Shown: positions 9,507 to 21,882 of the stretch, one piece after another | Position numbering within the stretch: the first letter of the stretch is position 1 | Layout of the letters: the number at the start of each line of letters is the position of its first letter | Assembly (NCBI GenBank): GCA_013397075.1 | Contig: VWZS01006721.1 | Location: 2,520,896-2,584,895, forward strand | Source of the DNA: Rhabdornis inornatus | Lineage: Eukaryota; Chordata; Aves; Passeriformes; Rhabdornithidae | DNA length: 64,000 nt | Direction of reading: 5' to 3' | Program-made: the position numbers and the translations under genes | Notes under the pieces: model-generated | What the model saw: only the letters and a program-made list of their open reading frames with translations | The model's database searches: none | What the model was told of the DNA's origin: nothing

Positions 9507-12500
9507 CTCCTCTAAATCATGCAAGGCCTAATTAAAGGCCTTAGAGCCTTACTAAATGCTTGAATTCGGGATCAAATGTGACCTACTATCAACAGAAGAT
9601 GGAGACCGGAAACTTCTTGGGCAAGTTACAGAAAATGGGCCACAATCTTGACAACTTAGTGGTGGTTCAGTGATTAATCTCTAGGCATCTACTCTGTTGG
9701 ATTTATTTCCTTCTTCCTGATTCACTTTTGCTGAACTCTTAACACTGAAGCACCACGTAGCAGTGAACATTCCCTAAGTTCTGGTTAATGTACAGGATGT
9801 GTGGGATGGGGTCACAGAAGGCAAGAGAGATGTCATCCTGCTAGATGCAATGTAGCCACAAAGCCCTATTCTTAGTACTGCAAATACTTTCAGGTGGATT
9901 GTCCTGCACTCTGTGTGTACAGACACACTGTCACAACCATGACAGTGCTGTGCAGACTGCAAAGAATGACTTTGTTTTTGGCAACTATTCAGTGTTGATT
10001 TGGCTGGTGTGGTGAAGGAGGAGGTGCCAGTGGATCACAGGGGCTTGTAGATCAAGGTGTAAAACTTAACAGCTCACTAATTCAGAGGGCAACTACCCAG
10101 GAATTTAGAGATAAATGCAAAATTCTCCACTCCATCTTGTTTTTCTTCTTTGTGGATAGGGAGGGCTAATTGAAAGGCAATAAAGTGAAAGAACGACACA
10201 AATTTGTATTAAGATTGAAGTGTCTGAGATGATACAGTATTGGGAAATTTCTCTGTGCTGAGGACTGTGGTCTGGTAAAACAAGCCCTTTAAATGCTTCT
10301 TGGAAGACAGCTGTAGTCCTAGGTGCCTACAGGATTGACCCAGGAAAACAAAATTGCCCAGGAATGCAGAGAGGAATCAAGTAAACAATGGGCTCTGTCT
10401 ATTTGTCCAGAGGCTTTGAAGTGACACCAAGGAAGTAAATGTCAGGGAAGCTTTCTTCCTACCTTGGGAATGTGTGTTGTGCTTGTTCACACAACGGAAC
10501 TTTTTTCTTGATGGGAAGTGCCTGGCAAGGACAAGTTCCATCTTCAAGGTAGATTCCAGACCTCCTTCTAATTGTTTTGGCTCCTGAAAAGGAAGGGCAT
10601 CTTGAAATCTTCCATGAAGCTTGATGGAACTCTTGGCAGTGACCATTTCTACCCTTACAAAATGTCCTCTTGGGCAATTGTAAATATCTTTGATATCTTT
10701 CCCCACAGGGTCCTTTAGCCATTGCTAAAGTCTTCTTGATCTTCTTTTCACCAATTCAGTTGGTTCCTAAGATTTTCTATGGACCTCTAACAACTCAGAC
10801 CAAGTATCTGCACTGCATAGCAGAAAATTACTAGCCCTTGAAGAAAAGCAGCCACAGAGTAAACCTTCAAATACAGATAGCTGTGATCCCAATCCAGGAA
10901 ACATGTGTTTGGATAAATCCTGAAGCCTTGAGCTTTTCATATGTATATAAATTTTAGGAATGATTGACCTACTCTATTGAAATTATGTGATCTTATTATC
11001 AGGCCAAGAATCACCTAAAAGGCCCAACAAGAGAGGCAAAACCCAATAAATCACAACACCAGAACCTGCATCTATCTCTAAATGCTTTCTCACATGCAAT
11101 TCAAGTGTTTGATCCTAACACTGAATGCCATTACTTGGCACATAGAACTTGTTAAATGTATGAATTACTAGTTTTTTAAACTGATGTAGTGGAAGGCAGG
11201 TCTCATCTTCTGCAATCTCAGTGAGAGTTGTGCTTTTAGAAAAGCCATGAAGGGCAGCAGTAGTTTCAAGCTTTAAGGACTTCTTTAGAGGAGGAGTAGA
11301 TAAATACACCATGATAAATAAACAAATAGTACTCCATCTATATCTGAAAAGATAAGTAAGATTTCCTGAGACACATATAACATATGGTGTATATATAACA
11401 TGTTATACAGGCATTTGTATATATTAAGGCATTTTATTTTTTACTATTTGACTCCAGTAACCACAGCATTACTTGTTTGTAACCATCTATTCTTACTCAG
11501 AAACTAAGGTTAGCTGTAAGCAGCCACAATAACACAAATTTTGTTACTAGTGAGGCAGTTCCTCTGAATAGTGATACAAAGAAGAAAACCTTCACAGCCT
11601 GTAATGCACATTAGGGAGTCGTTTTTGGTAGCAAGGGTCTTCCATGGGCTCTGTGTCTCTCCCTCCAAGGCTTCAATCAGTGCTTACACACCTGTTTTTG
11701 GAGTGTTTTGTTGGTCCTTTAGATCAGTGCTGTGTAAATATAGAATATTAAGTTTATCTGGAGCTACTGCAGTCTATAAATATTCAAGTGTCTGCTGCCA
11801 GTTTTGTGGATGTAAGACTCACGTTGCACTAATGGAAATTATAAATTCAATCTCAAATGAGGCGGACTTTTGAGAGACACTTAAGTGCACTGAAGTATTA
11901 GATATCTAACAAGCAAAAAATCCTAATAAGAAGGAAAATAACTGTGGCTTTTCAGTTAAACTTTACAGCTAGTTCTACAAATACTCTTTCTCTACACCAG
12001 AATCTCAGTAACTCTGAAGAGTTTAAAAAAAGAAAAGAAAAATATTCCATTTTATACGTTTTGTGAAGTGTGGTTATTTAGTTCTGCCACCATGTACGTG
12101 ACACTGTGTGTTCAGAGAAAGGGGTGTTGCTTACATGGTTCCTTCAATCTCTGTGGAAAGCCAGGCAGTTCTCCTCTGTGTCCTTCTACTTGGAAAAGAA
12201 AAATGGGGTGGAGCCTGGTGTAAGAGAGTTTGCCATGTAAGGACTGATCCATGCCTCAGCATTCTCTACTGAGAAATTCAATACCTTTTCAATCTCTCTT
12301 ACCCAGTTTTTAATTGTGTGGCCACTTTATTCTTAACATTCTTATGTCTCCTTGTGCCTTCCAGTGATTAGGAGAGATGGGATTCAGCCATATTCCCGCC
12401 TTACCACCTGTGCCAAGAGACTTTCAGCATCAGTGCAAATGCTTTTGTAAAGGGATTTCATTCTGCTAGCTATCAAGTGCTGCAGTAGGTGCTTGCAATG

Positions 12501-15500
12501 CAGTGTTGCATAATAGTATGACTTGTTCAGAAAGCACATTGCAATGCAGGTTTTTAATCTGGGTACCAGTATCAGTGAAGGGCAATTTCCACACTGTGTA
12601 GCTTCCTGAGGCTACAACACAGGTTCCATTTAGCACAGCACAGCTCACATGCCAATAAAGCGCGGAGATGTTAATTACAATTTTACTGAAGGTTTATATG
12701 AGTGCTTTATCTGATAAAGCCCACATCTAATCCTGACTTGGTGGGTGCTGATCACAGACACTGCACGATTGCCATGCTGGCATAGGAGTTTAGGAAGCAC
12801 ATTGCTGTTTAGAAATAATTCCAGTATATCCTGAGCAGCATTAGGGATCTGCTGGGCAGCCAGAGAAGGATTACTGTTTTAACATGTTGAAGATTCTCCA
12901 GTTTAATCTGTTGGTATTTTTAAATGGGGGACAGGAAGTGGGAAAATTCTGTTTTCTAAATACATGTAATCCCTTTGTTATTAAAAAATAACTTCTAACA
13001 ATAAATAAAAATAACAATAACTTCTGATTATCCTCAAATCCATAAAGTGTTTCACTCACAGGACGTGTAGCAGAGTGTAGTGGGCAACAATCATCACATT
13101 TATCAAATTCATTGGAAATCACCAAGTGCCTCTTAGCCTTTGTCATTCGAAAAGCATGCCACATTTCAAAATTCCAGGTTTGCACCATCTGTGGAAAGTC
13201 AAGTCATGAGTTAAGTTTGGAATTACCAGAAGCAATGCCCCAAGTGAGCTTTTTTGTTGACCACCTCTTCTCATCTCCCTGTTACCTTTGTATCTTTCCT
13301 TATTCCTGTTGTTTCAATACTTGGCAATCTGATACACTTTTCCTATGCAAAAATTTACTGGATTGGACCAATATTACTGTCAGAAATCCCTCTTTGCAGC
13401 TTCTTCTACTTCATTTTGCAGGGAATTTTCCATTAAATCATGTTACAGCTTCTATCATCAAAAGCATGTTGAGAGGTCTGTACTGGTGCCAAGACTTTTC
13501 ATAAGGTGTTAACCAGAAAGAAGAGTTCAGTACAAAATGCCATGCGGAATATCCTTCCCTTTGAGTTGCTGAAAAAGCCTTTTTAGGGAAGGTGTTTACT
13601 GCTCAAATCAGAGATTCACCCACTGGACTATGAGGAGGAAATACTGCTTTTTGTTTGCTTGTTTGTTCAGAAGAAAGGAAACTGTGTTTGCTGTTACAAC
13701 AACTAGCAATGGCTGCTGTGTGAACTAAAATTTGAAGCTTCCCAAATGGCAGTGAGACTTGCAATCCCAAACTGAGCCCCCACGGCTAAATCTTTTTGAT
13801 GTGTTCATTAATTAATTACTGATAGCTGAAAGAGATTAGAGCAGAGTTCAAAGCTGAGAAATATGCAAAGGAAAATACTATACAAGAAAACAAGAAAATT
13901 AACTGTAAAAAGTCTAGTTGAGTTTTATTAGGATCTTGCTCTTAGGAAAGTTTCACCAGCCATTCTAGTGAAGATTTAGTTTCGCTAGAATTCCACCTCT
14001 AGAGAGTGTTGGAGTCTCAGATGTTTGTATATTGTGCCTTTCAAAATATGTGCTGCCACAGCTAATTTAATACAGCCTTCTGAAATTTTTTTATAGCTAA
14101 TCATACTTTTGCAGGGTTGGGGTGGACTGAAGATTTAGGGGGCTGAAGAAGCCCTGGAGCTTGTCATTCCTTCTGGAGTTTCTGGATGTGTAAAACTTGT
14201 AGTGCATCTAACCTAAGTCTGAAGGTATTAACAAAATATTGCTTAAATTTAGTTTTCTTTGTAACCCATAAAACCAGACACAGACCCCAAGCTTCTAAAA
14301 TAAGTTTACAGGTTAATTAAGATACTAATCTTTTCATCTGTAATTTCTGGTAACTGCAGGTGAAGCAGAACTATACAAAGGAAAGATGGATTACAGTAAA
14401 AACCATATAACTCAGCTTTTTGTTCTAGCATTTTTCCAAACAAAAGAAGATAAAGCAAAGCAAGCTAGCAGTGAAGCTGCAGACAGTGAAATGGTTTACA
14501 AAGATATGTAACAGTGTTACTGAATAATTTACTGGATACTGCTGGGCTGAAACCAGCCAGCCAAACAACGAAAACTTAAAATCAGATTTCCTCACTGTGA
14601 GATGGGCAGTGAGTTCATTAAGCTATATGATTCCTTAAAGATAGTTTTACAATGCAAAGGATACAAATCCCACATACTCTAGCCTCTCTTCTAAATGAAG
14701 GGCATTGGCCTATGCCTGCACTTACTGAATTCACTTGAAATACTTTTAAGTTCAGCTGTGGAATTTCCCAGTCTCCTCTTCCCCAAGTCAAGAAGGGGTT
14801 GGAGAAGTAGTACAACAGGTGAGTGTAATTTCTCTGATACAGGCTTTTCTCCCCTCCTTGTCTCCTGGTACACTGTGTTTCCTTAAGTTCTGTAATTCAT
14901 TCAGTAGTGAAAGCAGGAGTATGTTGACTTTAAATGAAGTGCAAACGACCGTCTTACTTCTTTGTGAGTGTATTTCCTGCAAGATTAAAAATGCTGTGAT
15001 TTATGAAGCTTCCAGAGAGGAATCCCATAAGGTAGGATTAAACAGAAAGATGTTAATCTGCTATAATGAAAAACTGTAGTAAATACTTGACTAGAAATCT
15101 GAGACCACTGGAATTAGAATTTAGGGTCTTAGGGTTTGGGGTTTTTTTTATGGGAGAGTTAATTTCTCACTTAATGACGACTTCATCAGCTAGAGAAGAC
15201 TAATGGTTTGAGAATACTTGTGAAAGAAGATTGTGTCAGCCAGGATTGAGAGGAGGAAATGCTGTTCTCTGACTGGAAATTCCTTCCCTCCTGCTTGTGG
15301 AAAGGTAAATACAGACTGGAGGCAGGTGTGGAATGGAATATGTCCCTGGGTCTTGGTGGGGAAGAGCAGATTAATGTTCCAGTAGCACCACAGACATGCC
15401 AGGTGCAGGTTGGTGCTGCTGCAGGGCTCCTGCTCTGTGCACTTTTAAAGGTGGTTCGTGCTTCAAGGGACATGGGAAGAGAGAATTATGGTTATTTCTT

Positions 15501-15750
15501 AAAAGCTTTGACAGTGCAGTTTGAAAAATAACCTGGGAGTGGGGCATAAGGATAGAGAAATAGTACTGAGGACCACATTTCTATAGTGAGGTAATGCTAC
15601 CTGCCACCAGAGAGTAGATTGAAAAGCTAGCTCAGGTAGGAGAAATTGAGACCAGGGCCATGAGTGAGCTGCTTTATCCTTGCAGATAATGGAGTGTGGG
15701 TGCCAAAAAGCTAAATCAAGTGCCTGGGATCTGAATTAAGTTTTAAAGCA
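9507..15750. other. Intergenic sequence without a recognisable gene
   Basis: No exon could be assigned on either strand. Overlapping open frames on the - strand at about 10377-10722 and a 130-codon frame on + at 13112-13504 match nothing I know and have no supporting splice or start context. AT-rich patches with small palindromes (for example ATAACATGTTAT near 11397) are present. Confidence 0.5.
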
Positions 15751-15809
15751 TTATATATATATATACACACACACACGTGTATATATATATATACACACAC
15801 ACACACACG
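15751..15809. repeat. Compound (TA)n/(CA)n microsatellite
   Basis: Alternating TATATA and CACACA blocks are interrupted by CACGTGTATA, giving a (TA)-(CA)-(GTGTA TA)-(CA) structure. The central CACACGTGTA is self-complementary. Such pure alternating purine-pyrimidine tracts are length-polymorphic and can form cruciforms or Z-DNA. Confidence 0.95.
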
Positions 15810-17400
15810 GCTTACATAACTTCTTAAGGTACAAGTCTTGCTCAAGTAACTGAGATGTATTTCAAGGAACCAAGTCTTAAAACTGAGATTTGCATGTATG
15901 TCTAAGAGCTGTGTGTTACTTCTTTATCACTTCTGTACTAACAGGAAAGATTTCTCAATTACTCATTTTTTCCTAGCCTTTTTAACAGAAGCTCACTGAA
16001 GAGTGAAAGTGTAGCTTTTTTTTCCCCATTGAATATTTGCTATGCAGTTCTATTTTACAGTAGTTGCAAGCTCATCTTAATTTAGAATTTGCAGGGGGGA
16101 AAAATAGAAAGGACTAGTTTCTAACTCATAATGTGCTGCTTACTGACAACATACTAATAGTTCTGCATGCAAATTAATTTTCCTACCTGTTCTGTTTTTG
16201 AATGTGTATGTGTTCATCCAGCAGCTGGAATTTATGGCTAAATATGACAGCAGTACCATAGAATATTTTCAAGTTAAGAAAGTTATGTTTATTGGCTCTT
16301 TTGATGGAAATAAAATAAAAAACTTCTACGAAGCCCCATCTTATAAGCCGTGCTATGATACAGCTAACTCATAGGAGGTCAGAGCTTTCTCTTGAAATGA
16401 CCTAAATATTAAAAAAGAAAGAGAAGTGTTTAGTTTATCTGGGACATGTTTTCCACTCCAGAGTGTAGAAACCGTGGACTCAGGCTACTACAGCATCCCT
16501 AAAGTGCCACAGGGTGGCAGCCTTTCAGAGCAGTGCACTGTTATCCTGTGGAAACCTCTAATTCAATTTCTGCCTGAAAATTGATGGGCGTTCTGGTGTA
16601 CTTCTTTGTTACAGAAACCACTGTCTATCTACATCATGTTGTGTTTTGTCTGGATAGTCACAGAGCTTAAAAGGTTGCTCTCTGTGGTGCAGTCTGCATT
16701 TTAAGCCTGAAGCTGAGATTAAAAAACAAGGGCAATCAGATATGGGTGTGGAATTCTAGTTCTGGGTTTTCTTCTGTAACCTACAGCGTGCTTAACAGTC
16801 TGGAGAGTTAATCTCTTTTTCCTCTTGCATGTGATGGGTTGCTTTGGTTTGTCACTCAGATCCTTCAGGTACTTTCAATGACATTTTGTTTAAGGAGAGA
16901 TTGCAACCTTAAAAAAGTACTTTTAATAGGGACAGTCATTATTGTGGGTGATATATGAAGAACAATTATTACAGTTGGTTGTTGCAAAAGAGATTCCTGC
17001 ACAAAAGAGATGTGCAGGTCTCTAAGATTACCACTGACAGTGGAGGAATTGTGTTCAGATGGAGCTGACTGTCTCCATAAACTCTGCAGGAGTGTGTGAC
17101 CTCAAAATTTATACAACTTTAATACTTATATAAAGAATTTATCAGTTCCACACAAGGTTGCAACTGTGTTCACAGGACAAAAATTTCAAGCACTTCTTAA
17201 AATCTGGATCTAAGATTCCTTAGTACATGATTGTGATGTCAGACAACAGCTTTGAGGTTACACTGGAGTTGATGATTGCATTAATTGTCAAAACTCAGTC
17301 CTTATGAAATGAAAACAATAGATACTTTCACATAACTCAGCAGAAGTACCGGGAATTGAATTCTCTTCTGAAGCAGCTGCCTGGGTCACATCCAAAAATG
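15810..17400. other. Intergenic sequence without a recognisable gene
   Basis: I see no exon, RNA gene or repeat family here. Confidence 0.5.
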
Positions 17401-17688
17401 TGTGACAGCAGATTGAGGGAGATAATTCTGCCCCTCTACCCCACTCTTGTGAGTTAACCTCACCTGGAGTGCTGCATTCAGCAGTTCTAGGTTAGATATT
17501 AGGAATCAATGTGTTAGGAGGGTGGTGAGGAACTGGCACAGAGGAGTGGTGGATACGCCATCCTTGGAAATGTTCAGGAACAGGTTGGATGGGGCTCTGA
17601 GCAACCTGGTCTGGTAGAAGGTGTCCCTGCCTATGGAACTGGATGATCTTTAAAGTCCCTTCCAACCCAAACCATTTAGGGATTTTAT
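17401..17688 (+). mobile_element. CR1 LINE fragment, 3' end with internal deletion
   Basis: It contains the CR1 ORF2-end landmarks ATTCTGCCCCTCTAC and CACCTGGAGTGCTGC, then jumps to GGTTAGATATTAGGA and on to GGTTGGATGGGGCTCTGAGC and the terminal CCTTCCAACCC region. Part of the usual sequence between these landmarks is missing, so the copy has an internal deletion. The octamer tail is decayed. Confidence 0.88.
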
Positions 17689-19450
17689 ATTGGACCCAAG
17701 CCTCATTTCAGGGCATTGAGGCACATTGATCTTGTCATTTCCGAAGTCATACATATTTTGTCTACTAAATACATAGCAGTATTAAAAACAAACCCAGATA
17801 TTTTTCCCCTGTTATAGGGAAAAAATATTGACAGAATATTGCCAGCTGCTTACATTTGCTCCAGCAGGGCATCATCCTGTTGAGTAAAGCTTCCTCCAGA
17901 GGCCCATCCTGAGCACCTCCATGTGAGTGTGCAGGATGGTGTAATGAATCCGTGTGTATTCAGCAGGAACTTGTTGCCCACAGCCAACCCCTTTGAGGTG
18001 GAACCTGCTTGCCATGGATTTGAAAATAAGACAATTATTTATGTTAATGGGGATCAAAGGAGAAATGGGGCCAAATGCACAACTGTAATATATAATGTTT
18101 TCCTGGGCTTCATGGGATTATTTTGATTGAGCTACTCTAACCACAGTTTATGAGCCAAAGTCTCAGTTTGCTTTGGTGCACCGAAGGGTGCAAATCATAC
18201 TTACACTTATAGTAAGCACACCCTGCAAGCATAGACTTGCAGTTATAAAATAAGTGTCTAGGTTCACAGCAAATAACCAATGCTTTATTAAAATAAGGAC
18301 ATCAAAAATTAAACAATCTCAGAATTTTCCCCATTATTAACATTTTCTGTGAAGAAACTCTCTCAAAAAGATGACTGCTTTTATTCTTTGCCAATTCAGT
18401 TATGCTAATTTTAGATGTAATGTCTTACTGCTATGACTGCTATGTGTGTTAGGATGTATTTCTTTCTGTACTTTCCTTTGGGATTTGTTTTCAAGAGGTC
18501 TGCAGTTTGAAGAGAAAATGCAGTGAAACATTCATAGGGCAACACACAGTGCCGTGCTATACCAGCATTTGGGTTTTTGTTTTGTAGTTCTTGCTTCAGT
18601 TTTGAGGAGAGATGGTAACCAAAGATGGGCAGATGGTGCTCCTAGACTAAGAAAGCTCTAAGAAATCTCAATATTTAACCCAAATAGGGTGAAGCTTGTG
18701 CTGCAGCACAGTTCTGTGACCCTACAGCTTCCACCACACAGAAAAGCAGGACCTTTTAAACGTGTGAGGCAGCTGCTCTGCCTTCTCCATCCTGGTGATT
18801 TTCCAGATCCTCAGCTCACCTACCACCCACGTGGGAAGGTGGTTCACAATTATGTTGCACCTCAATTACCAACAAACCACAAGCCTTTCTCAGCTTCCAA
18901 GGCTTTCTGAATGCACTCCTGGGTCAGCTGAGAGGAACTGTAGAGGCAGGATTTTCTACCTTTAACTTCCTGCCTTCCTAAGAAAAAAAGGGTTCTCTGA
19001 GATGAGGAATATTCTGAGAGGTGAATATTTCTGGACCAAACTTCCCCCAACTACTGCTGTATAAATCCAGGTGCTGCATTCCCTGGAAGCACTGATTATA
19101 TGATAGGAATAGGATCATTTTTAACATAACTGAATTGGTTCTTTCCAAGTAGCTCATACATGTTTTGAATGACTAGTTCAGCCCTTTGCTTACATGATCA
19201 AGGGAAGGAAAAAATGAGTCATCTCATTTTGAGAGCTTCTTCACAGAAGGAAATATTCTGCTGTCCTAATGGTAGTGTATATATTATCCTCTGTGGACAG
19301 GCGAAAGAAAAAGAGGAGCGATAGAAGGATTCAGTGACTGGGATTGTTTCATAATCTGAGGGAGAGAGCATATGAGAAGAACCAGAAAGTCAGAATCACT
19401 GTTTTTCTTTTCCTGTTTCTAAAGAATTTCATGTAATGATGGGTGACACA
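17689..19450. other. Intergenic sequence without a recognisable gene
   Basis: Only short open frames with no recognisable product; no further repeat identified. Confidence 0.5.
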
Positions 19451-19509
19451 GTCTAGCCTATAAGGTAATACCAAGTTGCAGTCTATCCTACAAGTTAATA
19501 TCAAGTTGG
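19451..19509. repeat. Two-copy tandem duplication, 30-bp unit
   Basis: The unit starting GTCTAGCCTATAAGGTAATA at 19451 is followed directly by a second copy at 19481 with about four substitutions. Confidence 0.85.
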
Positions 19510-21772
19510 TTTCCCCACCCCCACAGTGAGTGATTATATAATACCTTAGTGCAGTACTCCCCAGTCTCCTAAGAAATGCAGAGTACGTGGATGTTTAATT
19601 ACTTTGATGGGCATCTTGGTATGTATATTGTGAGAAACCTAAAAAAAGTAGAGATTGAGTGCTCCAAGGGGTCAGATAAACAAGTATTAATATTCACCTA
19701 ATTTAGGTTTAAATAAAAGGTAAGCCCGTATTTCTAATTTACTTTAAGAAAATAGCTTACATAAGCAAATTGATAAATAGTTCTCCATTTCTTTATTAGT
19801 GGTATTTTTGTCTTTGTTTTTGGAGCATTCTCATCAAATGATAAATTCCTCAGAGGACAGTAGTTCCCTGTTTCCCTTTTGAGAACTTGGAATTGCAAGA
19901 AGATGCCACTGTCTGATTTAGGATTGAGTTGTAGGTATTAGCCTGCTGTAATTCATAAGTAACCTATATATATAAATGTAATGATACCTGTTAGGCAGAA
20001 ACTGGAGAACCTAACTTATTTCTTGCCACTATGTGGAGGAAAAAAGGAACCCAAATACAGCCTTTTAGTCCTGGAGATATTATCCAGAGCATTACAAGTG
20101 TATTGTGCCTGGAATATAATTAGCCTATTAAAATAATTCTGAAGGACAAATAGAGATCAGTGAATTTAAGTGAAGTTTAAATTAATCTCTGCACAAGAGT
20201 ATCACCTCCAAAAACTCTTAGTAGTCACGCAGGTATTTTGCTTTTTCTGAGCTGGGTTTTAGTCAGAGGTGTAAACAAATGAGTACCAACTCTGTTCTTG
20301 GGCAGGACTTTATGTGATTAATAGCTGCACTACCATTCAGTTTCAAGCAATGGAGCTAGCAGAGACTGTGAGGTTTTTTTTCCCCCTATTCAGATTAAGA
20401 AAAAAAAGCCACTATGCTTCCATTCACAGTGGAGAATTTGTCTACATCCATCACTGTCTACTAATGTATTATGAGCTTCACTTGAGGCATTTCCAGTGTC
20501 AAATATACAACTGTAGGCAATTCTAGAAAAGCTCTTGGTAAAGACTATCATTCTCTCTGAGCTTAATTTGCACCTTAATTAACTGTGTGTCTGTCCATAG
20601 CTCAGTGTAGTCCTGCTCTTTGACAGAGTGTAAAGGGCTACGGTGTTAGAAATAAATAATGCGATCTCCTGCAGGCTCATGCACAAAGCCAGCTAATGCT
20701 TATGAGGCTCCAAAAATATTTTAAAATCACTGGTTGTATTGTGCACTCTATTTTCCAGAACTTGGATAGCATTATGGTTTCTGCATCCTGAAGAAGGCAG
20801 CAAATCAAGGTCCATTTTCAGTCCTTACGTTCTTCACTGTCTCAGCTTTTGTAGATGCTCTTTGCTGGTGGCTCACTGTAGCAGGCAAGAGTTTCTGTGT
20901 ACATCCTGTATGATCATATATTGCATAGTTATGCTGATTTTTGAGTCAAAAAATGCCTTACTGGCTTCATGCTCTGTGAGTAGAAAGCAGAATTTTTAAG
21001 ATTACTTAATTAGTTTGGTATCATTTTTTTTCAAGATTTCAGTTCCATGTGAAAGCCAAAACACCAAGCAGGCTGAAAATTGCCACCTCAAGTGTTTCTG
21101 TGCAGGCACAGCACAGTGAAGCACAGACAGCACACCTAGTTCAGAATAGTGAATTACCAATGGTACTGAAGCTGTCCTAGCTGCACTGCCTTGATAAAAA
21201 GGTATTTATTTCCCTGTGCTACTCCCTACAGTGAGCAAACATCATGAACTTCCCAGGTGTCTTGTACTTGGCCATACACTACATTTTTACTATTTGTGGG
21301 CTGAAATTACTTTGGGAATGCTGGGTGCACAAAAACAGTACTTTCCTGGTTTTCCCCAGAGGAGGGAGGGATGGATGGAGGGACATGACCCTGCAGGGAG
21401 CTCCAGCTCCCACTGTCCCCAGGGTCGCTGGTTTAGGATGAAAAAAGGGCTGAAAAGGGCCTCATTCCGAGCACAGATATGAGAAGTTTTGCATGTTCAC
21501 TTCCCCTCCTGGTTGCTGGATAAATGCCCTTCATAGAGAGCCCCCTCCACAGAGAAGGTGCTCAGCTCATATTGTCTAGGCTTTCAAGTGCTGCCTCAGC
21601 TGCAATAAATACACTTTAAAAATTATTTTTTAAATCTCTAGGTTCTACACAACAAGCAGTTAGTGATGCTGTAAAAACGTGTGTGTGTCTCCACACACAA
21701 GGTGAGACCAGGGCATCCCAGAGCTGAGTTAAATGGGAATCTGAGCAGAGCATTATTCCCCTTGCCTGCCAG
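19510..21772. other. Intergenic sequence without a recognisable gene
   Basis: No exon or repeat family recognised. Short open frames near 20739-20999 and 21216-21482 lack any known domain. Confidence 0.5.
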
Positions 21773-21882
21773 GAGAGTTTTCTCTAATTTCCCTGATACT
21801 CCTGAGAGTTTTCTCTGATTTTCCTTCTTCACAAGGAAGGAATACTCCTGAGAGTTTCCTCTCATTTTCCTTCTTCACAAGG
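21773..21882. repeat. Short minisatellite, 46-bp unit, about 2.4 copies
   Basis: Copies begin ATACTCCTGAGAGTTTTCTC at 21796 and ATACTCCTGAGAGTTTCCTC at 21842. Each runs through a pyrimidine-rich part to TTCTTCACAAGG. A partial, more diverged copy (GAGAGTTTTCTCT...) precedes them at 21773. Confidence 0.85.

Noticed and set aside
10377..10722. Two overlapping - strand open frames (109 and 87 codons)
   Set aside because: No recognisable domain, no splice support and two competing frames. I could not link it to any repeat or gene.
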